Source of the DNA: Microbulbifer variabilis
GTDB lineage: Bacteria; Pseudomonadota; Gammaproteobacteria; Pseudomonadales; Cellvibrionaceae
Length of the DNA stretch: 64,000 nt
Reading direction: 5' to 3'
Assembly (NCBI RefSeq): GCF_020524905.1
Contig: NZ_JAIVKI010000021.1
Coordinates: 17,973 to 81,972, forward strand
Of the stretch, positions 1 through 10,000 are shown one piece after another (positions within the stretch are counted from its first letter, which is position 1; every line of letters begins with the position of its first letter). Both the position numbers and the translations under genes were made by a program. Under the pieces are notes generated by a model that made no database searches, was not told where the DNA came from, and was given only the letters and a program-made list of their open reading frames with translations.

Positions 1-621
1 TTCCTTACCACCAAAATCCAGCACTGCCATTTTCAGGCGGTTCTGCCGATGGCGACCGATAGGCGCATCAACCTTTCCTGGCCCGGTTATATAACCTTGC
101 ACCAGGGCATCGTATTGCCGACTGACCGTTCTCTGTTTCAGCTGGTCTACCAGATGTACCTGAGCCGGCAGAGTCTTGGCGACAACCATCAAACCGCTGG
201 TGTCCTTATCCAGGCGGTGCACAATGCCTGCCCGGGGGATCATTTCCTGGTTTGGGCAGTGATGCAGCAAGCCATTCAATAAGGTGCCATCGGGATTGCC
301 CGCGGCAGGGTGTACCACCAAGCCTGCAGGTTTGTTAATCACAATGAGACTGTCGTCCTCGTAGACAATATTCAGGTCCAGGGCCTGGGCGGTCCAACTC
401 CCCTGAGGCTCCAGCTCCGCTCGCAAGCTGAGCCGCTCACCGCCAAATAACTTATCCTTGGGCTTGGCAACAGCGCCGTTTAAGGTGAGTTGTCCGCCTT
501 TGATCCAGGATTGCAGGCGAGAGCGGGAGTAATCGGGAATTAATTCGGCTGCCGCTTGGTCTAATCTTTGACCAGCCATACTGGCCGGTACTTCAATATC
601 GAGTTTTAGGTGGTCATTCAT
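1..621 (-). CDS. rluD: 23S rRNA pseudouridine synthase RluD (3' end missing)
   Basis: RluD isomerises uridines 1911, 1915 and 1917 of 23S rRNA (helix 69) to pseudouridine. The first 207 codons are visible; the gene runs off the left edge. Residues about 18-65 form an S4-like RNA-binding domain. The RluA-family catalytic motif HRLDKDTSGL lies at residues 135-144, with the nucleophilic Asp at about 138. The ATG at 621 gives MNDHLKLDIEVPA, a normal start for the family. It is divergent from bamD with a gap of about 95 bp, as in Pseudomonas, which favours RluD over the paralogues RluA and RluC. Confidence 0.93.
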   Translation of the reverse strand, partial: MNDHLKLDIEVPASMAGQRLDQAAAELIPDYSRSRLQSWIKGGQLTLNGAVAKPKDKLFGGERLSLRAELEPQGSWTAQALDLNIVYEDDSLIVINKPAGLVVHPAAGNPDGTLLNGLLHHCPNQEMIPRAGIVHRLDKDTSGLMVVAKTLPAQVHLVDQLKQRTVSRQYDALVQGYITGPGKVDAPIGRHRQNRLKMAVLDFGGKE

Positions 622-715
622 CAAACAATTGCAAATACTTTGGGCAGCTCCGGGACTGTGTTTAAATGTCTGGAGTGCCAGATTAATCTTGGCGGATAGT
701 TTAATAAGGTAGAGT

Positions 716-1672
716 GTGAGAATGATAGAGCGAGGGGCTATACAAGCCTGGAAAATGCTGTGGCTGGCCTTGGTGTCCGCAATAATGGTTGCCTGCGCCA
801 ACACCGATGATTCAGAAAAGGGGCTGCCCACCGGCAACCGGACTGAGCAGGCCTTCTACGAGGCTGCCCAGCGGCAACTGCGTACCAGCCAATGGGACCT
901 GGCGATCAAAAACCTGCGCGCCCTGGAAGACAACTTCCCCTTCGGCAACTACGCCGAGCAGGCCCAGCTGGAGTTGATCTACGCCTACTACCGCAATTAT
1001 GAGAACGATGCCGCCATCGCCGCTGCAGATCGTTTTATTCGCCTGCACCCGCAACACCGCAATGTCGATTACGCCTATTACATGAAGGGACTCTCCTCCT
1101 TCACCGAGGGTACCGGCCTGTTTGAGCGCTTTATGCCCACCGATCTGACCAATCGCGACCCTGGCGCTGCACGCGAGTCCTTCGCCTACTTCTCACAGCT
1201 GATGGCCCGCTATCCAGAGAGCCGCTACGCCGCAGATGCGCAGAAACGCATGATTCACCTGCGCAACCTGCTGGCCCGCTATGAGATTCACGTGGCCAAC
1301 TACTACTTCAAACGCGGCGCCTACCTCGCCGCCGCCAACCGCGGCCGCTACGTTGTGGAAAACTTCCAGCAGACCCCGGCTGTGCCCGATGCGCTCGCGG
1401 TAATGGTTCAGGGCTACCACTTGATGGAGATGCCCGAGCTGGAGGCCAACGCTCTGAGCGTGCTGCGCAACAACTACCCCAAGCATCCGGCTTTCAATGA
1501 AGATGGCACCTTCAACTACGCCTTCTTCAAGGGCGCCAGTGGTCGCAGCCTGGTCCACCGTGTAACTCTGGGGCTGTTTGAGAAGTCTGACCCACAAGGC
1601 TTCGACAGCCGTGAGCTTTACAACCCCGAGTACAATCGCGGTGAGGCTCCCCTCCCACCAGAGCTGATGTAA
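716..1672 (+). CDS. bamD: Outer membrane assembly lipoprotein BamD
   Basis: BamD is the essential lipoprotein of the BAM complex, which inserts beta-barrel proteins into the outer membrane. The protein has 318 aa from the GTG at 716, which has AAGGT six bases upstream; an ATG two codons later (722) is the alternative. A signal peptide ends in the lipobox MVAC, with the lipidated Cys at residue 27. The rest is a run of TPR helices, including [16 protein letters not shown] and [15 protein letters not shown]. It was formerly called ComL. It stands alone between rluD and a strong terminator. Confidence 0.95.
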   Translation: MRMIERGAIQAWKMLWLALVSAIMVACANTDDSEKGLPTGNRTEQAFYEAAQRQLRTSQWDLAIKNLRALEDNFPFGNYAEQAQLELIYAYYRNYENDAAIAAADRFIRLHPQHRNVDYAYYMKGLSSFTEGTGLFERFMPTDLTNRDPGAARESFAYFSQLMARYPESRYAADAQKRMIHLRNLLARYEIHVANYYFKRGAYLAAANRGRYVVENFQQTPAVPDALAVMVQGYHLMEMPELEANALSVLRNNYPKHPAFNEDGTFNYAFFKGASGRSLVHRVTLGLFEKSDPQGFDSRELYNPEYNRGEAPLPPELM

Positions 1673-1684
1673 GCACCCCTGTTA

Positions 1685-1722
1685 AACGTAAAAACGGCGC
1701 CTTATAGCGCCGTTTTTACGTT
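1685..1722. terminator. Bidirectional terminator between bamD and nadE
   Basis: A 16-bp inverted repeat (AACGTAAAAACGGCGC, loop CTTATA, then the complement) is flanked by A and T runs, so it can terminate both converging genes. It starts 12 bases after the bamD stop and ends 10 bases before the nadE stop. Confidence 0.9.
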
Positions 1723-1732
1723 CTGGGCTGGC

Positions 1733-3361
1733 TTATTCTCCAGCCTTCCAACCGTTGGTAATCGGATAGCGACGATCCCGCCCGAAGCCTCGCTCGGAAA
1801 TCCGAACCCCCACAGCAGCTTGGCGGCGCTTGTATTCATTGCGCGCCACCAGGCGCACCACCCGCTCTACAATGCTGCGTTCAAAGCCCTGCTTGATGAT
1901 CTGCTCCGCACTGTAATCCCTATCGACGTAGAGATTCAGAATCTCATCTAACACTTCATAGGGGGGCAGACTATCAGTATCCGCTTGATCGGGAGCCAAC
2001 TCAGCGCTTGGTGGTCGTGTAATGACGGTCTCTGGTATGACCTCTGAGACCGTATTGCGGTAGCGCGCCAACTCAAACACCAATACCTTGGGCACGTCTT
2101 TTAAAGCGTTAAAGCCACCCACCATATCTCCGTATAGGGTGGCATAACCGACCGCCATTTCACTCTTATTGCCGGTGGTCAGCACCATGGCCCCCTTCTT
2201 GTTGGAGATAGCCATCAATAGCACCCCACGAGTTCGTGCCTGTAGATTTTCCTCGGTGGTATCCCTTTCACTGCCGGCAAATTCTTCCGCCAAAGCCCCC
2301 ATGAAGGCATCGAAAACCGGCTCAATTCCTATCTCTCGATAATCGACACCCAGGCGTTGGGCCTGATCGGCAGCATCCGTCTTACTCAGGTCCGAGGTGT
2401 AGTGGAATGGCATCATCACCGCTTCAACCCGGTCTTTGCCCAGCGCATCCACGGCAATCGCCAGAGTCAGAGCAGAGTCAATGCCGCCTGAGAGCCCCAG
2501 CACCACACCGTTGAAGCCGTTCTTATTGACATAGTCGCGCACCCCCAACACCAGCGCCTGGTAAACCGAAGCCAGATCCCCCATAAGAGGGGCCACCTCG
2601 CCGGGCAATAAAGTCACTCTACCGCTCTGCTGAGAAACCGATACGGGTAATAATTGCTCCGCAAATTCTTCTGCCCTAGCACAGACCTGCCCCTGAGCAT
2701 CGACGGCCATGGAGCCCCCATCGAAAACCAGTTCATCCTGGCCTCCACACCAATTCACATAAACAATCGGCGTTTCAACCGCACGCGCTTGCCTGGTTAT
2801 CAACTCCTGACGCTGCAGAGCCTTACCACGATGGAAGGGGGAAGCGTTGATATTCAGAATCAACTTAGCCCCGGCCTCTACGGTCTTTTGTAAAGGCTCT
2901 GGATGCCAGATATCCTCACAAATACTAAAGCCAACCGGGATCCCCTTAATCTCCACCACACAGGGCCCATCCCCCTTGGTGAAGTAGCGCTTTTCATCAA
3001 ATACCTGATAGTTCGGTAGCTTTTGCTTGGCGTACTCCGCCACTAACTCCCCATCGGCAATCAGGCCAGCCATATTAAACAACCTGCCATTGCGATGGCG
3101 GGGGTAGCCAACCAGAATCGCACAGGGCAGCTGTACCGCTTTCAACGCTTCCAGTGCCGCATCAATACGGGTTTGCATACTGGGGCGCAGCAGCAAATCC
3201 TCCGGAGAGTAGCCACACAGAGTCAATTCTGGGAACAGAACCAAATCGGCGCCCAACTCGCGGTGGGCCCTGTTGGCCATCTCAATAACTCGGGCGGTAT
3301 TACCGGGAATATCTCCTACGAGAGAATTGATTTGTGCCAGCACTAGCTGCAAAGTAGACAT
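1733..3361 (-). CDS. nadE: Glutamine-dependent NAD+ synthetase
   Basis: It makes NAD+ from nicotinic acid adenine dinucleotide, ATP and glutamine, the last step of NAD synthesis. The 542-aa protein has two domains. The N-terminal nitrilase-like amidase has the Glu-Lys-Cys triad (PELTLCGY, AKQKLPNY, SICEDIW), which releases ammonia from glutamine. The C-terminal ATP pyrophosphatase domain has the LGLSGGIDSA loop. The start is the ATG at 3361 (MSTLQLVLAQINSLVGD); the reading frame is open further upstream, but that segment does not look like family sequence. It converges with bamD and is divergent from pilS. Confidence 0.95.
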   Translation of the reverse strand: MSTLQLVLAQINSLVGDIPGNTARVIEMANRAHRELGADLVLFPELTLCGYSPEDLLLRPSMQTRIDAALEALKAVQLPCAILVGYPRHRNGRLFNMAGLIADGELVAEYAKQKLPNYQVFDEKRYFTKGDGPCVVEIKGIPVGFSICEDIWHPEPLQKTVEAGAKLILNINASPFHRGKALQRQELITRQARAVETPIVYVNWCGGQDELVFDGGSMAVDAQGQVCARAEEFAEQLLPVSVSQQSGRVTLLPGEVAPLMGDLASVYQALVLGVRDYVNKNGFNGVVLGLSGGIDSALTLAIAVDALGKDRVEAVMMPFHYTSDLSKTDAADQAQRLGVDYREIGIEPVFDAFMGALAEEFAGSERDTTEENLQARTRGVLLMAISNKKGAMVLTTGNKSEMAVGYATLYGDMVGGFNALKDVPKVLVFELARYRNTVSEVIPETVITRPPSAELAPDQADTDSLPPYEVLDEILNLYVDRDYSAEQIIKQGFERSIVERVVRLVARNEYKRRQAAVGVRISERGFGRDRRYPITNGWKAGE

Positions 3362-3450
3362 GGTTAAACCTCGGACAAGACAGGCCGCCATTGTACCCCC
3401 TGTGGGCTGTAACAGCAGCGGCCGCCACAACAACAAACCGGGAAGACATC

Positions 3451-5031
3451 TTGAGTAGTGCCAACAACACCAGTACACCCCCTTCTTTTCAACACCATGA
3501 ATTATTGCGCATCTGTGCAATTTACCGGCTGTCTATCGCCCTGGTATTACTGGGCGTTTTCTATTCAGATATCGGCGCCGGTGCTTTTGGCGATGATGCG
3601 CCGCTACTTTTCCTATACACAGTTGTGGTGTATTCCATTCTTAATTTTGGTTGGCTAATTTTTTTACGCCAGCGGGCTTATCAAGTGGGTACAGGGCAAG
3701 TCGGGATTATTCTGGCCTGTGACATTTTGGTTTTCCTCTTATTGATTGAATCCAGTGGCGGGCTGAACTCGGGCCTCGGCTATCTACTGCTAATTAATTG
3801 TTCTATCGGCTCCATCCTCTTGGACCGTCGTATGAGTGCCTTCTTCGCAGCGCTGGCCAGCCTCGGGGTGATCGGCCTGCAGTTGTACAATTTGATATCA
3901 GGCCAGGGAACTAGCCAGGATATTGTCGCTGCAGGAAGCTTGGGATTACTATTATTTGCCACCGTAAGCGCACTCCAGTATTTGTCTGCACGCATCCGCA
4001 GCGCCAATATGCGTGCGGACCAGCAGAGTCGCCAAGCAGCGCACTTACAACGGCTGGCTCAGCAGATTATTGAGCGCATGGGTACTGGGGTTCTGGTGAT
4101 GGGACCCGGCGGCCAACCCGAGCTCGTCAACCAGGCTGCCCGACGGCTCCTGGGAGAACATCTACAACCCGAAAGTAAGGTGGGAAGCTCGTTACTCCAC
4201 TCCATCCGTCAATGGCGCAACGATGAGGGGCCCGATACTCCGCTGCTGCAAGCGGAAAATGGCAGAGAACTGCACTTAAACTTCGCCAAGCTCAAGCATG
4301 AAAGTGGCAGCAGCACACTGGTATTCATGGAAGACAACCGCAAACTGGCGGAAGCCGCGCAGAAATTGAAGCTCGCTTCTCTCGGGCACCTCACCGCCTC
4401 CATCGCCCATGAAATTCGCAATCCACTATCAGCTATCAGTCATGCCGCCCAGCTGTTGTCAGAATCCTCCCAGTTGCGCGAGGAGGATCACCATCTAACC
4501 GAGATCATTTGCAGGCAGTGCCAACGGGTGAACCAGATCGTTGAAAACGTTATGCAATTATCCCAACGTCGGGCCGGCAATCCCCAGGAACACAATATAT
4601 GTAGCTGGCTGCAACAAATTATGCTGGATTACAACGCCGGCTCTGATAAGGGCGATCGAGTCGAACTCGACTTACCATCACAAACTCTGAGTGCAAGGTT
4701 TGATGCAGCACAAATGGCTCAGGTGGTCACCAACCTCACCGACAATGCTCTGCGCCACTCACAAGCGGCTACCGGCGAGCGCCAGGCCGAGATCCGTGTG
4801 TACTACAATCCAGAGAGGGGATGTACTCAACTGGATGTGAAAGATAGAGGACCTGGTGTTCCACAGGAGCATCGTGACAAGGTTTTCGAGCCTTTTTTCA
4901 CCACCGGCAATCGGAGCAGCGGGTTGGGCCTCTATATTGCCCGGGAACTATGTGAAACCAACCAGGCAAATCTCTATCATTGCCGTAGTGATGATGATAT
5001 GAGCTGCTTCAGGGTTGAATTTGCTCACTAA
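3451..5031 (+). CDS. pilS: Type IV pilus sensor kinase PilS
   Basis: PilS is the membrane histidine kinase that, with PilR, controls type IV pilin expression; in Pseudomonas it senses pilin level in the membrane. The N-terminal third holds about six hydrophobic segments, followed by a short PAS-like stretch (IIERMGTGVLVMGPGGQPEL). The HisKA box has ASIAHEIRNP with the phospho-accepting His at about residue 320, and the ATPase domain has the N box NLTDNALRHS and G box SSGLGLYIAREL. I chose the TTG at 3451 (526 aa) because GGGAAG lies just upstream; an in-frame ATG at 3391 is possible. pilR follows after 131 bp. Confidence 0.9.
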   Translation: MSSANNTSTPPSFQHHELLRICAIYRLSIALVLLGVFYSDIGAGAFGDDAPLLFLYTVVVYSILNFGWLIFLRQRAYQVGTGQVGIILACDILVFLLLIESSGGLNSGLGYLLLINCSIGSILLDRRMSAFFAALASLGVIGLQLYNLISGQGTSQDIVAAGSLGLLLFATVSALQYLSARIRSANMRADQQSRQAAHLQRLAQQIIERMGTGVLVMGPGGQPELVNQAARRLLGEHLQPESKVGSSLLHSIRQWRNDEGPDTPLLQAENGRELHLNFAKLKHESGSSTLVFMEDNRKLAEAAQKLKLASLGHLTASIAHEIRNPLSAISHAAQLLSESSQLREEDHHLTEIICRQCQRVNQIVENVMQLSQRRAGNPQEHNICSWLQQIMLDYNAGSDKGDRVELDLPSQTLSARFDAAQMAQVVTNLTDNALRHSQAATGERQAEIRVYYNPERGCTQLDVKDRGPGVPQEHRDKVFEPFFTTGNRSSGLGLYIARELCETNQANLYHCRSDDDMSCFRVEFAH

Positions 5032-5162
5032 ATCGATGTGACTTGATTCTACTCAGAAATTTTTCCCAAAATGTATGGGATTATTCGTAAAGAATTTCTG
5101 ACATAATCAGAATCGGCACCTTTGCCCACAATCTCCACAAAACAAGAAAAGACAGAGAATTG

Positions 5163-6569
5163 ATGCTACCTCTGGCCCTGGTTGTCGATGACGAACCGGA
5201 TATCTGCAAACTAATCACACTCACTCTGCAGCGCATGGATGTGAACTGCCACACCGCAGCCAACCTCGCGGAGGCAACGCGCTTGCTTACAGAAAACCAC
5301 TACGACTTCTGCCTTACCGACCTGCGCCTACCCGACGGCGATGGCTTGCAATTGGTGGAGCATATCCAGAGTGGCGTTCATCGAGAGCTGCCCATCGCAG
5401 TGATTACCGCCCACGGCAATATGGATACCGCCATCAAAGCGCTGAAGCTCGGTGCTTTTGATTTTGTCAGTAAACCGGTCGACTTGGAACGACTGCGCAA
5501 CCTCGCCCAACTGGCCCTGCGGCTAAATCGGGAGCGCGACCCAAAACTAAGCAAGAGTTCAGAGCAGTTGCTTTTGGGAGAAGCGCCAAATATGCGCAAG
5601 CTGCGCGAGCAAATTGCCAAAGTCGCGCGTAGTGATGCTCCGGTTTATATTAGTGGTGAGTCAGGTTCCGGCAAAGAGCTGGCCGCTCGTGCCATCCACG
5701 CCCAAGGGGCTCGCGCAGACAAACCGTTTGTACCCATTAACTGCGGCGCCATTCCCGCCGAGCTAATGGAGAGCGAGTTCTTCGGGCACAAAAAAGGCAG
5801 CTTTACCGGCGCACACAAAGATAAGGCCGGCTTACTACAAAGTGCCCAAGGAGGCACACTATTTCTTGACGAGGTAGCCGACCTGCCCCTAGATATGCAA
5901 GTAAAGCTTTTGCGCGCGATACAGGAAAAACGTATCCGCCCTATCGGCGCAAACCAGGAAATCCCAATCGATGTACGTATCCTCAGTGCAACACACAAGG
6001 ACTTGGCAAAGGAAGTCAATGAGGGACGCTTTCGCAGTGACCTCTATTACCGTATCAATGTCATCGAAATATTAACTCCGCCATTGCGCGAGCGTAGTGA
6101 AGACATCCCCTTGCTAGTCGATGCCATCATGCAGCGCATAGCCAACATTTCAGGCGAAATTCCTCCCGGCATCACCTCCGATGCCATGCAAGCCCTACGG
6201 ACCTATCCCTTCCCTGGTAATGTACGCCAACTAGAAAATATCTTAGAGCGCGCTTTTACCCTATGTGACCAACAGGAAATTCGCTGTGAAGACCTGTTTC
6301 TGGAAAAGGATGAGAAACCGCAGGAACGAGAGGCCTTTTCCACTGCGATAGAAAGTGAAATCTTATCCGAAAATCAGCTGGAAAATAGCAACTGCTTTGA
6401 TAGCAGCCAGTACAAATCACTGGATGAGTTTCTGCAGGATATAGAGAAAGAAGCGATAGAGAGCGCGCTTACCAAAACCCGCTGGAACCGCACTGCCGCA
6501 GCCCAGAAGTTGGGTATCAGTTTTCGCTCTCTACGTTATCGATTGAAGAAGTTGGGGCTGGAAACCTAA
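5163..6569 (+). CDS. pilR: Sigma-54-dependent response regulator PilR
   Basis: PilR is an NtrC-family activator that turns on pilin genes with sigma-54 RNA polymerase. The 468-aa protein has a receiver domain (residues 1-120, phospho-acceptor Asp at about 53 in LTDLRLPDGDG). The AAA+ domain (about 140-370) has the Walker A GESGSGKE, the sigma-54 contact loop as GSFTGA instead of GAFTGA, and the Walker B GGTLFLDEVAD. A Fis-type helix-turn-helix sits at the end (NRTAAAQKLGISFRSLRYRL). The ATG at 5163 directly follows a TTG at 5160 that is also possible. It is likely co-transcribed with pilS. Confidence 0.93.
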   Translation: MLPLALVVDDEPDICKLITLTLQRMDVNCHTAANLAEATRLLTENHYDFCLTDLRLPDGDGLQLVEHIQSGVHRELPIAVITAHGNMDTAIKALKLGAFDFVSKPVDLERLRNLAQLALRLNRERDPKLSKSSEQLLLGEAPNMRKLREQIAKVARSDAPVYISGESGSGKELAARAIHAQGARADKPFVPINCGAIPAELMESEFFGHKKGSFTGAHKDKAGLLQSAQGGTLFLDEVADLPLDMQVKLLRAIQEKRIRPIGANQEIPIDVRILSATHKDLAKEVNEGRFRSDLYYRINVIEILTPPLRERSEDIPLLVDAIMQRIANISGEIPPGITSDAMQALRTYPFPGNVRQLENILERAFTLCDQQEIRCEDLFLEKDEKPQEREAFSTAIESEILSENQLENSNCFDSSQYKSLDEFLQDIEKEAIESALTKTRWNRTAAAQKLGISFRSLRYRLKKLGLET

Positions 6570-6580
6570 AGATATAAAAA

Positions 6581-6607
6581 GGGCCGGGTATTTTTTTACC
6601 GAGCCCG
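6581..6607. terminator. Imperfect hairpin between pilR and pilE
   Basis: GGGCCGGGTA, a T7 loop and TACCGAGCCC form a stem with two internal mismatches, flanked by A-rich DNA on both sides. It lies between the convergent pilR and pilE stops, so it may serve both. Confidence 0.5.
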
Positions 6608-6629
6608 AAAATTTTAAGAAATACGCAAG

Positions 6630-7073
6630 CTACCAACAGTTACTAGAATTACTGCCCGTAGCGGTCTTCACACCAGCCTGAGTCAAAGTAAAGCCAGTAC
6701 ATGCACTATCCCCGCCTTGAATAGAACCAGAAACTGGTGCCGCAGTTAGCGTATAAGTAGTCGCGCTCAAAACTCCTGTAATGGAATAATAATTATTCTC
6801 CGAATCGATACTCTTATTATTTTGTAAATCCGCTGCAACACTACAGTTTGTATAATCATCATAAGAACTGTAAGCAGTAAAGCAGCGCTGCAAACGCTGC
6901 GCCACATCATTGAGGATTGCTTTTGCTTCAGAGCGATTACTCTTACGTACAGATTCCATATAAGACGGATAAGCGATAGCGGAAATAATACCTATAACCG
7001 CAACCACAATCATCAGCTCTATCAAGGTGAAACCATGACTCTTATTCAATTTAATTATCTTAATCGTAGACAT
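6630..7073 (-). CDS. pilE: Minor type IV pilin PilE
   Basis: A 147-aa prepilin of the PilE minor-pilin family. A 13-residue basic leader is followed by the prepilin peptidase site G-FTLIELMIVVAVIG, the hydrophobic N-terminal helix, and the family signature AYPSYMESVRKSNRSEA. A C-terminal Cys pair probably closes the D-region disulfide. In Pseudomonas, PilE joins the minor-pilin/PilY1 complex that primes pilus assembly. It is the last gene of the minor pilin operon, 2 bp after the pilY1 stop. No separate major pilin gene (pilA) is in this window. Confidence 0.9.
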   Translation of the reverse strand: MSTIKIIKLNKSHGFTLIELMIVVAVIGIISAIAYPSYMESVRKSNRSEAKAILNDVAQRLQRCFTAYSSYDDYTNCSVAADLQNNKSIDSENNYYSITGVLSATTYTLTAAPVSGSIQGGDSACTGFTLTQAGVKTATGSNSSNCW

Positions 7074-7075
7074 TG

Positions 7076-10000
7076 TTAAAATTTTCTCCAGGACAAGCGC
7101 TCAGAAGGTGTAGTGATTTCACCGGTATGATTCCCATATTCACCAGAGGTCTCCGAAAATGGCACATAGACTTTACGTCCGGCGATTATATAGCCAGAGA
7201 AACCTGTGCTCGCGCTAGCTTGCTTTGAATTTGGGTTGTCCAAGATACCGTCGTTGATAAAACGGGTATCTCCAACACCCACCAACTCCATAGTCCAACC
7301 TGTAGCGCCATAATCACAGGGATCACTAGAGGTAACCAAGGTCGGGAAAATCAGTCGATCGCGCACAAGCAGTGGCTTACTGATAATACGCTCCCCAGTA
7401 GTACCTTTATCTCCGCTATCGCCGTAATTTACAGCACCAAAATCCAGGAACCAACCCTTCTTATTTCCTAGATCATCCCCCCACCACTCATCCTTATCTT
7501 TAGAGATTGTACGAGAGTTACCCGACTCCACGATCTTTTTTTCCATCAATAGGCTAGTGCGCTTATCCAGAGAGTTACCACCTGTGTTGTTAACAGACAT
7601 GAACTCAAGCCTTTCTCCTGTATCCTCTAAGGCATAGAAACTATTGATCACCGTACCAGCAGCATTATCGGTACTCGCCATATACTGACCGGTACCAAAA
7701 TACACCATAATTGAGTCACTGGATCGGGGATTAGCGCCAAGAGTGGGAGCAGCAGTAATAGACTGTGGATTGCCATTAACGTCTGTTGCCGTAAAGAGAG
7801 GAAGACGTGGTGCGTCATCACTATCACCGTCACGGAGTGACACATCCCATTTACTCATGTCACTATCACTAAGATCGAACTTCCACAGATTACCCAGAAG
7901 ATCTCCCGCATAGGCGGTATTAACCAAACCCTTAGCATCGATCAATAGGGAGGGCTCGGCCAAACCATTGTCTTTATTATCAGAAGTTGGGATCACCTTG
8001 AAATTATTCGGGTTTGCCAGATCAACAACTACCAGGCTCGCCATATCCTTTGAGGATTTATAACCGTTACCAAAGATCAACTTCCAGCCCGCCGCAGTGG
8101 GGACCACCAAAGGACGCCCTAAAATATTGCCAATATAGGAGCCTGCTGCTGTAGCATCCAATTCGAAAAGTACCTCGGGGCTGCTTGGGTCGCTGACATC
8201 TAAAACAAATAAACCCTTGGCACCAGCCCCATAAGTACCTACCAGGATATTCATCCATTTAGCACTGCCGGCATTGTTCTTTTTGAAGTAAGCATCCCCT
8301 ACAAAAAGAGGACCGTCCACAAAATACTGATGGGGATTTGTCTCGGAGCCATAATCGCTTGCCGCAAGATTTTTTAGTTTGCTATATATTCCCTTAGGCA
8401 CATAGGCAAAGACCTCAGCACCTGTGCTGGCATTTATTCCGTGCAACATGCCATCGTTAGCCCCCACATAGAGTACCTCAGTGCGACTGCTCTTCTTGGT
8501 ATTACTCAAGTAGTCGGCATAACTGCTTCCCCCAAGGCTAGCCGGTAGCAGGGAAAAATATTGATCACGATTATCGGCCAGGACCGGAGTGCTATTGACT
8601 ATATCCCCGAGTAACTTAGACCTGCTGCGTAAACCTTGAACCGTTTGGCCAGCAACCCAGCTCAAGCGCTGCTTAGCAACTGTCTCATCATCTCCGCCTT
8701 TAAGCGCCTCCTTTTGTGTATCATTCAAAGATGCCCAGGTGAAATCTACTGTTTTGCTGCCTGTGGCTGAGTTGGCGTTATAGGTTTTGATTTTTCGAGA
8801 GCTGGTGGGAATTTTTCCAGACTCGGAAGTATTCCAAGTAGAGATACTTTTTAAAGTGCCGTCCTCATTCATCTTGATAGAACGGACCTCACCACTCCAA
8901 TCATTGGAATCAAACAGCGCCTGGAAAATCGCCGTATCAGTACCCAAGCGTGTGGAGTTGGCCGCAACTGCCGAGGCCGAACCGGATCTGCCACTAATAT
9001 CGGAGAGTACCGCGCTCAGCTGGCTGGCAAATGTCGTTGGATCACCCGCACTATAGAAACCTCCGCGGCTATTGACCGCAGCATGTAGTAAATCATCCAG
9101 CTTGGTTGCGTTACTAGCATATTCATAGTCAGGATCATTCCATAATATTGATGTTTTATCAGTGATAGCCTTGAATGCATCTGCGGGGTTTATATCGCCA
9201 GTCACCCCAAGGGCCACCCCAAAAGTCACCATATGCTGGTACGTGGCAGTGTCCAATGCATTCTCTTTCACAGGTAGATGGTCCGCTAGGCCTGGATGCA
9301 AGTCATTTTCATAGTATTTCATGGCAATATCTGCCAGGGTACCATCGTGGGTATCGGCAAAGGGCACGCCATTATCGCTATCATAATTAGCAACCGATAC
9401 AGATGAATAGTCATTTCCATAACCATCGGTCATTAAAATGGTATAGGCAGCCCTACAAGCTAGCTGAGGCGTAGTATCATTTGTAGCCCCGGGGTCTCCC
9501 GACCAAGGTCCTTTATTATCCTTGCGTTGATAATACTTCCCTGCATTGTCCAAAGCGGTCAATAGGGGTGTGCCTGCCGCTGGTATATCTATACCATAGA
9601 GTGTGTCAAAGAAGGTAGAACGGTCATCCCCCTTAAATGCACGAACCCCTTTTTTTATGGTCGCTGTGCTTTCACCATCAACGGTGCTACTCGAGGAGTT
9701 GAGACTTCCAAAACCAACCCTAAGCCCCTCTCCCTGCGCAGCAAAAGCCTGACCGATGCCCGCTCTTGACATCAATACACGTGAGCGGTAGTAGCTATAC
9801 CAATTGGCAAAATTTTGTATTTCTTCTTGATAAGTACAGAAGTTTTCTGCCGAGCAATCGGTACGTTTCTCGCCTTTAGGATAGGTAGAATTATTACCTT
9901 TAATTTGAACGCGAGTATAGTTCGCAACATTTAATAAAGCGCCATTGGAAATAGTTCCGTCAGGAGGGCCAATATATTTGAAGTAAGTAGATGGTCGAAA